A stretch of 64,000 bases of DNA from Candidatus Polarisedimenticolaceae bacterium (GTDB lineage: Bacteria; Acidobacteriota; Polarisedimenticolia; Polarisedimenticolales; DASRJG01): NCBI GenBank assembly GCA_036275915.1, contig DASUCV010000010.1, forward strand, positions 62,001 through 126,000, given 5' to 3'. Positions within the stretch are counted from its first letter, which is position 1, and each line of letters opens with the position of its first letter. A program made the translations under genes and the position numbers. The notes under the pieces were generated by a model. The model was not told the DNA's origin, made no database searches, and was given only the letters and a program-made list of their open reading frames with translations. Positions 17,901 to 27,660 of this stretch are shown here, in pieces.

Positions 17901-18100
17901 GAATGCGCACGTACCTGATGATGTCGGCCTGCATCTTTTCGATCGTCTCGTTGTTCCATCTTCTCCGCCTCGTGTTTCACTGGCCGATCTCGGTCGCCGG
18001 ATGGGCGCCCCCGGTCTGGATGTCGTGGTTCGGCTTCATCCTCCCGGGATGGCTCGCCTCGCAGGGGTTCCGGCACGCCCGCAACGCCGGGCGAAGCTGA
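17897..18100 (+). CDS. Small two-helix membrane protein
   Basis: A 67-residue hydrophobic protein starting in an ATGA overlap with the VOC gene; a second ATG two codons on is also possible. Two membrane segments are visible (MMSACIFSIVSLFHLLRLVF and WMSWFGFILPGWLASQGF), with a basic C-terminal tail. No family name can be assigned. Tight coupling suggests it is cotranslated with the upstream gene, but no functional link is evident. Confidence 0.6.
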   Translation: MRMRTYLMMSACIFSIVSLFHLLRLVFHWPISVAGWAPPVWMSWFGFILPGWLASQGFRHARNAGRS

Positions 18101-18106
18101 TCCCGT

Positions 18107-19501
18107 CTAGCCGCCGACCGAGAGTCCGAACTCGGACGCGAGGACGGCGAGGTCGTCACCGTCGATCACTCCGTCCTGCGTGAAATCGAGGGTCGCGTCG
18201 TATCTCGGATCTCCGATCGCCGCGCCGAAAGCGCGTCCGAGGGCGGCGAGGTCGATGCCGTCGACGCGCCCCGACCCGTCCCAGTCCGCGACGATCGCGC
18301 CGGAGCAAGCGTTGTGCACGCCCTGGCCGGAGTTGTTGACCCAGGTCAGGCATCCCGCCGGCGACACGACGATGTCGACGACGCTGCTCGCGTCCGGCAT
18401 GAACATCTGGACGTCGGACAGGCCTCCGTTCGGCCCTACCGCGGCGCTACGGATCCAACCGGCAGCCCAATCACCGAAGAAGTACCGGTTGCGATACGCC
18501 GCGGGGAACGCGGCCGCGCGATAGACCGGGCCGCCGATGATCGTGTCGCCCGACACCGGCGGCGTCTGTGAGCCGTGACCGTAGTAGTAGATCGGCTTGA
18601 TGTCGGCGGTGGGCGGCGGCGTGCACGGTAGGTACGCCGCGTTCGCTTCGAAGCACGGCCATCCGAAATCGCCGCCCGAAACGCCGATGTCGACCTCTTC
18701 GTACGTGTCCTCGCCGACGTCCGCGATGTACAGCCGTCCCGACTGCGAATCGAACGACATCCGGAACGGGTTGCGGAGGCCCCACGCCCAGATCTCGCCG
18801 CGCTTGCCGGACTGACCGTAGTACGGGTTCGAGGCCGGGATCGAGCCGTCGCGGTTGATCCTCAGGATCTTGCCGCGAAGATCGTTCAGGTCGCGCGCCG
18901 CCGGCAGCGGCTGCGACGCGGTCGCGTTGTCGCCCATCGAGATGAACAGCGTCTTGTCCGCGGCGAAGCGCAGCGCCCCGCCGTCGTGGTTGTTCGCGCC
19001 GAGGTGAGGGCCGACGAGGAGCACCTGCTGGCCGGTCAGGGCTCCGCCGCTCTCCGTGTAACGCACGACGTTGTTGTAGCCGCCCGCCGGCAGGCCCTGG
19101 AAGGCGCACGCCCCTCCGGGATCGTCGACGTGGCGCGTGAAGTAGAGGTAGACGTACCGGTGCCCCGCCGTCGTGTAGTCAGGATCGACGGCGATGCCGA
19201 GGAGGCCCCGCTCGTTGACGCTGTCGACGCACGAGATCGTGACGGCGGTCGTGACGTTGCCGTTGACGTCGCGACGGCGCACGCGCGCGGTGCCGCTGGA
19301 CGTACCGTCACCTTGCTCGGTGACGAACAGCGCTCCCGTACCCGGCTCGTAGGCCACGGCGGTGGGCGTGTTCGCGCCGGTCGCGGAAGTCCCATCGACG
19401 ATCTGGGTGTCCTGGAAGCCGGCCGGCGGAGTGGCGGCGCGACCGGACGATGCCACCGTCATGACGGCTGCGATCCCGAGCCCCAGCCAGGAACGCGACA
19501 T
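18107..19501 (-). CDS. Secreted PQQ-dependent sugar dehydrogenase-like protein with type I dockerin
   Basis: A 464-residue exported protein with a signal peptide to about residue 22. Residues 25-395 are a glucose/sorbosone dehydrogenase (Gdh/Yli) propeller with the blocks PTAVAYEPGTGALFVTEQGDG, ERGLLGIAVDPDY, NNHDGGALRFAADKTLFISMGDN, DLRGKILRINRDGS and GLRNPFRMSFD. The family oxidises sugars with PQQ in the periplasm or outside the cell. The C-terminus carries two calcium-loop dockerin repeats (DWDGSGRVDGIDLAALGRAFG and DFTQDGVIDGDDLAVLASEFG). It is divergent from lexA; the LexA-like operator is 39 bp upstream of its start. Confidence 0.85.
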   Translation of the reverse strand: MSRSWLGLGIAAVMTVASSGRAATPPAGFQDTQIVDGTSATGANTPTAVAYEPGTGALFVTEQGDGTSSGTARVRRRDVNGNVTTAVTISCVDSVNERGLLGIAVDPDYTTAGHRYVYLYFTRHVDDPGGACAFQGLPAGGYNNVVRYTESGGALTGQQVLLVGPHLGANNHDGGALRFAADKTLFISMGDNATASQPLPAARDLNDLRGKILRINRDGSIPASNPYYGQSGKRGEIWAWGLRNPFRMSFDSQSGRLYIADVGEDTYEEVDIGVSGGDFGWPCFEANAAYLPCTPPPTADIKPIYYYGHGSQTPPVSGDTIIGGPVYRAAAFPAAYRNRYFFGDWAAGWIRSAAVGPNGGLSDVQMFMPDASSVVDIVVSPAGCLTWVNNSGQGVHNACSGAIVADWDGSGRVDGIDLAALGRAFGAAIGDPRYDATLDFTQDGVIDGDDLAVLASEFGLSVGG

Positions 19502-19534
19502 GAGTCGAGCTTAACGCATTTCGTCTTGTTTCCT

Positions 19535-19563
19535 TTGCGTACCATACAAATGTACGGTATATT
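19535..19563 (+). promoter_or_regulatory. Predicted sigma-70 promoter of the lexA-imuAB-dnaE2 operon
   Basis: A -35 hexamer TTGCGT at 19535-19540 and a -10 hexamer TATATT at 19558-19563 are separated by exactly 17 bp. The spacer is filled by the LexA-like palindrome, so repressor binding would block RNA polymerase directly. Transcription would start about 19570, leaving a leader of about 30 nt before the lexA ATG at 19601. Confidence 0.7.
19540..19559. promoter_or_regulatory. LexA operator candidate (palindrome)
   Basis: The core ACCATACAAATGTACGGT (19541-19558), extended by T and A on its ends, is a dyad with half-sites TACCRTACA/TGTAYGGTA around a 2-bp centre. One base pair per half deviates. 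It sits between the -35 and -10 elements of the lexA promoter, the standard place for autoregulation. It differs from the E. coli and Gram-positive SOS boxes but has the GTAC-type core reported for LexA proteins linked to imu cassettes. It lies in the only gap between the dehydrogenase and lexA genes and could affect both. Confidence 0.65.
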
Positions 19564-19600
19564 CAGGCAACGCACGGAATCGAAGAAGGAGTGGCAGGGC

Positions 19601-20206
19601 ATGGGACGCACGCCGGCCGGCCAGACACGCGAGAAGGTCTTCCGGTTCGTTCGCGACCGGTTGGCGGCGGGGCAGCCGCCGACGGTGCGTGAGGTCATGG
19701 AGGCCTTCGACTTCCGGTCGCCTCAGACCGCGCGCGAGCACCTGGACGCCCTCGTCGAAGAAGGAAGGCTCGGAAAAGAGCCGGGGGTCGCGCGCGGCTT
19801 CCGCCTTCCCGGGCGGGGTGAGCCGCCGACGGTCATGGTCCCCCTCCTGGGGCGCGTGCCCGCCGGTCCCCTCGACACCGCCGTGGAAGATCTCGAAGGG
19901 CATCTCCCCGTGCAGACGCGCCGGGCCCCGGGCGATCTCTTCAGCCTGCGCGTGCGCGGGGACAGCATGAAAGACGCCGGCATCTTCGACGGCGACGTCG
20001 TCGTCGTGCGCCGTCAGCCGCGCGCCGACTCCGGCGAGATCGTCGTCGCCCTCGTCGGCGACGAAGCCACGGTCAAGCGCCTCCGCATCAAGCGCGGCCG
20101 CATCGAGCTTCATCCCGAGAACGACGCCTACGCGCCGATCGTGCCGGAGCCGGGCGAAGTGAAGGTCCTCGGCAAGGTGGTGGAAGTGCGGAGAATCTTG
20201 GAGTGA
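19601..20206 (+). CDS. lexA: LexA-type SOS repressor
   Basis: A 201-residue repressor with an N-terminal winged helix (residues 1-70: REKVFRFVRDRLAAGQPPTVREVMEAFDFRSPQTAREHLDALVEEGRL). The autocleavage peptidase domain has the scissile Ala88-Gly89 in GRVPAG, Ser122 in RGDSM and Lys159 in EATVKRL. RecA filaments trigger self-cleavage in this family. The ATG at 19601 is chosen because of AAGGAG about 10 nt upstream and because the extra upstream residues (MYGIFRQRTE) would overlap the operator. Its stop overlaps the GTG of imuA (GTGA). This makes the operon a self-repressed damage-response unit. Confidence 0.92.
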   Translation: MGRTPAGQTREKVFRFVRDRLAAGQPPTVREVMEAFDFRSPQTAREHLDALVEEGRLGKEPGVARGFRLPGRGEPPTVMVPLLGRVPAGPLDTAVEDLEGHLPVQTRRAPGDLFSLRVRGDSMKDAGIFDGDVVVVRRQPRADSGEIVVALVGDEATVKRLRIKRGRIELHPENDAYAPIVPEPGEVKVLGKVVEVRRILE

Positions 20207-20850
20207 GCAGAAGTTCACAGTTCACAGTTAACAGTTCACAGGCGGCAGCTCAGAGTCCGGAGACTGTCAACTGTGAACTGTCGACTGTGAACCCTTCTTG
20301 GCGCTTCTCCACCTTCGCCTCGCGCCTCACCGAGCTGTCCGCGACCCCCGCGGGGGCGCCGCTCACGCTCGCGTTCCGTCTCGTGCTCGACGCGCAGCGG
20401 CAGGGTGAGCCGGCGGCATGGATCGGCCGGAAGGATGCGCCGTTCTATCCGCCCGATGCGGCCGATGCCGGGGTCGATCTCGCCGCGTTCGCGGTCGTGT
20501 GGGCCGGCCATGCGCTCGCGGCGGCGAAGGCGGCCGATCTCCTCGTGCGGTCGGGGGCGTTCGGCCTCGTCGTGCTCGATCTCGGCCGCGAGGCGCGCTT
20601 GCCGATGCACGCCTCCTCGCGCCTCGCGATGCTGGCGAAGCAGCACCGCGCCGCCGTCGTGTGCCTCACGGGGAAGGAGGCGACGCGGGCGTCTCTGGGC
20701 CCGCTCGTGTCGCTGCGCGCGCACGCCGCCGCGCGCCGGCGCGGCGAGGGCGGCCGCTTCCGGTGCGAGGCCGTGGCATTGAAAGACAAGCGGAAGGGGA
20801 CGACCTGGAACATCGCGGAGGTGTGTCGTGGACCGGACGGCTTGCATTGA
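20203..20850 (+). CDS. imuA: ImuA-like SOS mutagenesis protein with repeat-encoded N-terminus
   Basis: A 215-residue RecA/SulA-like protein in the place of ImuA in the lexA-imuA-imuB-dnaE2 cassette. The body from about residue 31 (PSWRFSTFASRLTEL) contains a degenerate RecA-fold core: GAPLTLAFRLVLDAQRQGEPAAWIG, then DLLVRSGAFGLVVLDLG and HRAAVVCLTGKE. There is no convincing Walker A, as in other ImuA proteins. ImuA aids the ImuB-DnaE2 translesion complex. The GTG at 20203 overlaps the lexA stop; starting there, residues 4-29 are encoded by a heptamer inverted repeat. The alternative start is GTG at 20287, which would give 187 residues and leave the repeat as leader. The 3' end overlaps imuB by 23 nt. 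Confidence 0.8.
   Translation: MSRSSQFTVNSSQAAAQSPETVNCELSTVNPSWRFSTFASRLTELSATPAGAPLTLAFRLVLDAQRQGEPAAWIGRKDAPFYPPDAADAGVDLAAFAVVWAGHALAAAKAADLLVRSGAFGLVVLDLGREARLPMHASSRLAMLAKQHRAAVVCLTGKEATRASLGPLVSLRAHAAARRRGEGGRFRCEAVALKDKRKGTTWNIAEVCRGPDGLH
20212..20292. repeat. Heptamer-based imperfect inverted repeat at the imuA start
   Basis: The left arm (20212-20241) is built of 7-bp units TTCACAG, TTCACAG, TTAACAG, TTCACAG. The right arm (20262-20292) has the complementary units ACTGTCA, ACTGTGA, ACTGTCG, ACTGTGA. The arms are separated by 20 bp and match at about 25 of 30 positions. The unit is the same as in the short array inside dnaE2. It lies across the 5' end of imuA and would be translated if imuA starts at 20203. 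Confidence 0.85.
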
Positions 20851-22387
20851 TCTTCCCGCTTTCCCGCTCCAGCTCCTGCTGCGCAAGCATCCGGAGTGGC
20901 GCGAGCACCCGGCCGCGGTCGTCGAGGCCGACACGCCTCAGGCGCCGATCCTGTGGATCAACGAGAAAGCCCGCGCCGCCTCGATCACGACCGGCATGCG
21001 CTACGCCGCGGGCCTCTCGCTCGCGGCGGGACTGCGCGCCGCCGTCGTCTCGAAGCGCGAGATCGAAGACGAGGTCGCTCGCATCGCCGAGCTGCTCCGT
21101 CGCTTCACGCCTCGGGTCGAGCCCGCGGAGGGGGAGCCCGGCGTCTTCTGGCTCGACGCGAAAGGGCTGGAAAGACTTTTCGGCTCAGTCGTGGAGTGGG
21201 CGTCGGGGTTGCACGCTGAGATCGTGCGTTCCGGGTTCGTCGCTTCGCTCACGGTGGGTTTCGATCGTTTCGCCACGTACGCTGTTTCCAAAGACAGGCG
21301 CAGTGGAAACGTTCCCCTTTTTCTTGCAAGGCTCCCCGGATACCGCCTTGCTGCGAAAAAGGGGAACGTTTCCTTCCCGATCGTCTTCAACACACCCGTC
21401 GAAGAACGCGAAGTTGCCCGGGAAGTGAGACTCGACAGGCTCTCACTCCCCACTGCAGCACGAGACACACTCGTCAAGCTGGGCGTCACAACCGTCGGTC
21501 AGTTCGTTGACCTCCCGCTCGACGGCGTCGGCGTGCGCTTCGGCCCCGAGGTGCGCCGCCTTCATCGCCTCGCCTCGGGGGCGTTGACGCAGCCGCTCAC
21601 CCCCGAGCACCCCGACGTGCCCGCGATGCGCCGCCTCATCCTCGACGATCCCGAGAGCGACGCCGAGCGGATCATCGCGCGCTTGGGCGAGGTCATCCCG
21701 CCGTTCCTCGACGAGATCGCCGCGAAGGGCCGCGCGCTCGCCGAGCTTCAGCTTGGCTTCCTCTTCGAGCGCCTGGGCGACCACCTCGAATCGATCCAGC
21801 CCGCCGCCCCCACGCTCGTCGCGAAGACGCTCATGGAGCTGATCCGCTTGCGCCTCCGGGCGGTGCGGCATCTTCCCGACGGCGTCATGGAGATCCGCCT
21901 CGTCGCCCGCGAGGTCGTCGCGGTCGAGAAACAGCGCGAGCTGTTCGGCGTCAAGAAACACCGCGATCTCGAAGCCGGATCGCGCGCCCTCGCCCGCGTG
22001 AAGGCGGCGCTCGGCGACGATGCCGTCGTGCGCGCCGAGCCGCGCGACGCGCATCTTCCCGAGGCGCGCTTCGCCTGGGTTCCGCTGACGTCGCTCACCG
22101 AAGCGAAGCCGCGTCCCGTCGACGAGCCTCGTCTCATTCGCCGCCTCTACGCCACGCCGGTTCCCTTGCCGCCGAGCGAGCGGCACGAGCCCGACGGCTG
22201 GCTGCTGCGCGGCCTCGAGCAGGGGCCCGTCGTGAAGGTGAACGGGCCTTACGCGCTGAGCGGCTTCTGGTGGAAGCAGCCGGCGTTCCGCGAGTACCAC
22301 TTCGCGGAGACGAAGTCGGGAGAGAACTTGTGGGTCTTCTACGACCGGGGGAAGAACAGATGGTTTCTCCAGGGGGAAGTGGAGTAG
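20828..22387 (+). CDS. imuB: ImuB, catalytically degenerate Y-family polymerase homologue
   Basis: A 519-residue ImuB, which bridges the DnaE2 polymerase and the sliding clamp in SOS mutagenesis. Asp8 of the first palm motif is kept (CIDLPAF), but the second motif reads FWLDAKGLERLFG, so the acidic pair DE needed for catalysis is DA, as expected for ImuB. QRELF at residues 369-373 fits a beta-clamp binding pentamer. The linker after LTVGFDRFATYAVSK carries an in-frame 23-residue insert (160-182) encoded by a perfect palindrome. The GTG start at 20828 overlaps imuA by 23 nt. The start of dnaE2 lies 9 nt after the stop. Confidence 0.88.
   Translation: MDRTACIDLPAFPLQLLLRKHPEWREHPAAVVEADTPQAPILWINEKARAASITTGMRYAAGLSLAAGLRAAVVSKREIEDEVARIAELLRRFTPRVEPAEGEPGVFWLDAKGLERLFGSVVEWASGLHAEIVRSGFVASLTVGFDRFATYAVSKDRRSGNVPLFLARLPGYRLAAKKGNVSFPIVFNTPVEEREVAREVRLDRLSLPTAARDTLVKLGVTTVGQFVDLPLDGVGVRFGPEVRRLHRLASGALTQPLTPEHPDVPAMRRLILDDPESDAERIIARLGEVIPPFLDEIAAKGRALAELQLGFLFERLGDHLESIQPAAPTLVAKTLMELIRLRLRAVRHLPDGVMEIRLVAREVVAVEKQRELFGVKKHRDLEAGSRALARVKAALGDDAVVRAEPRDAHLPEARFAWVPLTSLTEAKPRPVDEPRLIRRLYATPVPLPPSERHEPDGWLLRGLEQGPVVKVNGPYALSGFWWKQPAFREYHFAETKSGENLWVFYDRGKNRWFLQGEVE
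21305..21373. repeat. 69-bp palindromic element inserted in frame within imuB
   Basis: The left arm GGAAACGTTCCCCTTTTTC (21305-21323) and its exact reverse complement (21355-21373) form a perfect 19-bp outer stem. An inner 7-bp stem GCAAGGC/GCCTTGC (21326-21332 with 21345-21351) encloses a 12-nt loop. The length is 23 codons, starting exactly on a codon boundary, so it adds residues 160-182 (GNVPLFL to KKGNVS) without a stop or frameshift. It resembles REP/RAYT-type hairpins that are normally intergenic. Confidence 0.9.
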
Positions 22388-22396
22388 TGCGCGCTC

Positions 22397-25495
<3,099 letters not shown>

Positions 25496-25498
25496 AAT

Positions 25499-25603
25499 GG
25501 GGACATTCTGCTTTTTCTTCTACAGAGGGGACAGCTTCCGAAACTCAAGCACTTCGAGTTTCGGAAGCTGTCCCCTCTGTAGAAGAAAAAGCAGAATGTC
25601 CCC
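25499..25603. repeat. Perfect 48-bp nested palindrome after dnaE2
   Basis: Two 48-nt arms (25499-25546 and 25556-25603) are exact reverse complements around the 9-nt loop AAGCACTTC. Each arm contains two modules with the same head: an outer GGGGACATTCTGCTTTTTC and an inner GGGGACAGCTTCCGAAACTC, joined by TTCTACAGA. It begins 4 nt after the dnaE2 stop and ends 18 nt before the channel gene. It could also terminate transcription, but its composite structure points to one mobile palindrome inserted in the loop of another. Confidence 0.92.
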
Positions 25604-25621
25604 ACTTATACTCCGCCCATC

Positions 25622-26827
25622 TTGGAGCGTCCCATCCTCGTCTGCGGGCTCGATGCGCTCGGCGTCGCGGTCATTCGCCGGCTCATCGCACGAGGAATCG
25701 CCGCGCGCGCGCTCGCGGCACCAACGGAGGCCGCGAGCTACGCGCACGAGCTCGAGCGTCTCGGCGTCCCGGTGTGCGTCGGCGTCGCGAGATCCGCGGG
25801 GGCGCTTCAGGCCGCCGGGCTTCAGGATGCGGCGGCGTTGGTCCTGACCGCGGACGACGATGCGGAGAACGTCGACGCGGCCCTCACCGCGCGACGCTTG
25901 AGCCCCGAAGTTCCGATCGTCGCGCGCATCTTCGATCCGTCGCTCGGCGCGTATCTCGAGGAGTCGGGCGCCGGCCTGACGATCCTGAGCGTGTCCGGTC
26001 TCGCTTCCCCTCGATATGCGGAGCTGGCGGAGAAGGTTGCGTTGCCCGCGGGGACAGCGCGCCCGTCCGCCGAGGGCCGGTCGCACGCGCGCTCCTCTCT
26101 CCGCGTCGATCCCATCCTCGTGCGTCTCACGATCGTCACGACCCTCGTCGTCGTCTTCTCGGTCTGGTTCTTCGCACGGGCGCTCGGCCTCTCGCCGTTC
26201 GACGCGTTCTACTTCGTCGTCGAGTCGATCACGAACACGGGGTTCGGCGACGTTCCGATGGGCGCCGCCGGAATCCCTTCCCGGCTGCTCACGATCGCGC
26301 TCATGATCGGCGGCGCCGGACTGCTCGCGCTCGTCTACGCGCTCATCACCGGGTGGTTCGTCGCGCGGCGCTTCGACGTCCTGCAAGGTCGGGTGCCGGA
26401 GCGCGGGAGCGATCACGTCGTGATCGCGGGCGCCGGCAACGTCGGATTTCGCGTCGCACAGCTCCTGGCGGAGAAGGGCCGCAGCGTCGTCGTCATCGAG
26501 CGGGAAGGCAGCAGCGTCAACGCCGCCCAGCTCCGCGCGGAGGGCCGTCACGTCATCGTCGGCGACGCAGGGCTCGACGAATCGCTCGAGCTGGCGGCGG
26601 TCGGCCGCGCGTCCGTCGTCATGGCGCTCACCGACTCCGACGCCGTCAACCTGCGCATGGCCCTCGCCGTGCGGCGGCGGCACGAGGAGGTCCCGATCGT
26701 CCTGCGTCTGATCTCGCCCGAGCTGTCCGAGCACCTCCACGGGCGCCGTGGGATGACGATCGTCTCGCCGATCGCCGTCGCCAGCGAGCGGATCGCGGAC
26801 GCAGCGGTCGAAGCTATACTGCGATGA
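25622..26827 (+). CDS. RCK-pore-RCK potassium channel-like protein
   Basis: A 401-residue membrane protein. Residues 1-120 form an N-terminal RCK/TrkA-N-like Rossmann domain (ILVCGLDALGVAVIRRLIARG). Residues 165-255 form a two-helix pore, TM1 TIVTTLVVVFSVWFFARAL, selectivity-filter loop TNTGFGD, then TM2 LLTIALMIGGAGLLALVYAL. Residues 265-401 form a second TrkA-N domain with the intact nucleotide loop GAGNVG. RCK domains gate K+ channels by ligand. The start TTG at 25622 is used because no ATG or GTG would keep the first Rossmann strand; it is just downstream of the palindrome. The stop overlaps the next ATG. Confidence 0.85.
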   Translation: MERPILVCGLDALGVAVIRRLIARGIAARALAAPTEAASYAHELERLGVPVCVGVARSAGALQAAGLQDAAALVLTADDDAENVDAALTARRLSPEVPIVARIFDPSLGAYLEESGAGLTILSVSGLASPRYAELAEKVALPAGTARPSAEGRSHARSSLRVDPILVRLTIVTTLVVVFSVWFFARALGLSPFDAFYFVVESITNTGFGDVPMGAAGIPSRLLTIALMIGGAGLLALVYALITGWFVARRFDVLQGRVPERGSDHVVIAGAGNVGFRVAQLLAEKGRSVVVIEREGSSVNAAQLRAEGRHVIVGDAGLDESLELAAVGRASVVMALTDSDAVNLRMALAVRRRHEEVPIVLRLISPELSEHLHGRRGMTIVSPIAVASERIADAAVEAILR

Positions 26828-27378
26828 TGATCGAGGCCACGCTCGGCGAAGAAGCGATCCGCCGGATCGTTCGCGAAGAAATCGAAGCCGCGTTCAAGAA
26901 AGACACGGCGTCGCGCAAGGCCGCGATCATCGCCTCGAAGGGGACGCTCGACTGGGCGTATCCGCCGCTGATCCTCGGCACCGCCGCGGCGGCCGCCGGG
27001 ATGGACACCTCGATCTTCTTCACCTTCTACGGCCTGAATGTCGTGCACAAGGAGTTCGAATCGCGTCTCAAGGTGTCACCGGTCGCAAACCCGGGGATGC
27101 CGATGCCGGTGCCGATGCCCGACCTCGTGAACGCGCTTCCCGGCATGCAGGGGTTCGCGACGATGATGATGAAGTCGATGTTCAAGAAGAAGAACGTCGC
27201 GCCGATCCGCGAGCTGCTCGACGTCGCGCGCGAGTCCGGCGTGAAGCTGATCGCCTGCCAGATGACGATGGACGTCTTCGGCTTCACCGCGGACGACTTC
27301 GTCCCCGGCGTCACGTTCGGCGGCGCCGCAGCGTTCCTCTCGCACGCGCGGCGCTGCCATCTCACCCTGTTCGTCTGA
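26824..27378 (+). CDS. DsrE/DsrF-like sulfur-relay family protein (DsrE2 type)
   Basis: A 184-residue protein of the COG2210/DsrE2-like type: the strand KAAIIASKGTLDWAYPPLILGTAAAAAGMDTSIFFTFYGLNVV, an unstructured Met/Pro-rich insert (GMPMPVPMPD), then ESGVKLIACQMTMDVFGFTADDF with the conserved Cys that could carry persulfide. The family moves sulfane sulfur with TusA partners, and a TusA gene follows after 7 nt. The ATG at 26824 overlaps the channel stop (ATGA); the second ATG one codon later is equally possible. The N-terminal amphipathic segment (EEAIRRIVREEIEAAFKK) is not part of the core fold. Confidence 0.82.
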   Translation: MMIEATLGEEAIRRIVREEIEAAFKKDTASRKAAIIASKGTLDWAYPPLILGTAAAAAGMDTSIFFTFYGLNVVHKEFESRLKVSPVANPGMPMPVPMPDLVNALPGMQGFATMMMKSMFKKKNVAPIRELLDVARESGVKLIACQMTMDVFGFTADDFVPGVTFGGAAAFLSHARRCHLTLFV

Positions 27379-27385
27379 GGGAATC

Positions 27386-27628
27386 GTGAGCGACGTGAAG
27401 GAAGACCGCTTGCTCGACGCCTCCGGCCTCTCGTGCCCGATGCCGGTCGTGCGGGCCGCAAAGGAGATGAAGGCGCTCGCCGCGGGGCAGGTGCTCAAGA
27501 TCATCGCGACCGATCGTGGGTCCCTCGCCGACATCCCGGCGTGGGCCGACGACACCGGCAACGAGCTGCTCTCGTCGGCCACCGAAGGTGCGGCGTTCGT
27601 CTTCTTCGTCCGCAAAGGCGCGGATTAG
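27386..27628 (+). CDS. TusA/SirA-family sulfur carrier protein
   Basis: An 80-residue protein with the TusA signature LLDASGLSCPMPVVRAAKEMKAL. The CPxP cysteine (Cys17) binds persulfide in this family. The rest, GQVLKIIATDRGSLADIPAWADDTGNELLSS, is the normal two-layer fold, and the length is typical. It has a GTG start with GGAATC upstream. It follows the DsrE-like gene by 7 nt and probably forms a relay pair with it. A half-copy of the GGGGACAG palindrome begins right after its stop codon. Confidence 0.88.
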   Translation: MSDVKEDRLLDASGLSCPMPVVRAAKEMKALAAGQVLKIIATDRGSLADIPAWADDTGNELLSSATEGAAFVFFVRKGAD

Positions 27629-27648
27629 GGGGACAGCTTCCGAAACTC
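27629..27648 (+). repeat. Half-copy of the GGGGACAG palindrome
   Basis: The 20 bases GGGGACAGCTTCCGAAACTC match exactly one arm of the palindromes at 25499-25603 and 52848-52901, with no complementary arm nearby. It directly abuts the TusA stop and lies 12 nt before the PPTase ATG. The sequence following it, GGGAG, may serve as the ribosome site of the next gene. It may be a decayed or single-arm insertion. Confidence 0.85.
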
Positions 27649-27660
27649 TGGGAGCGCCGG

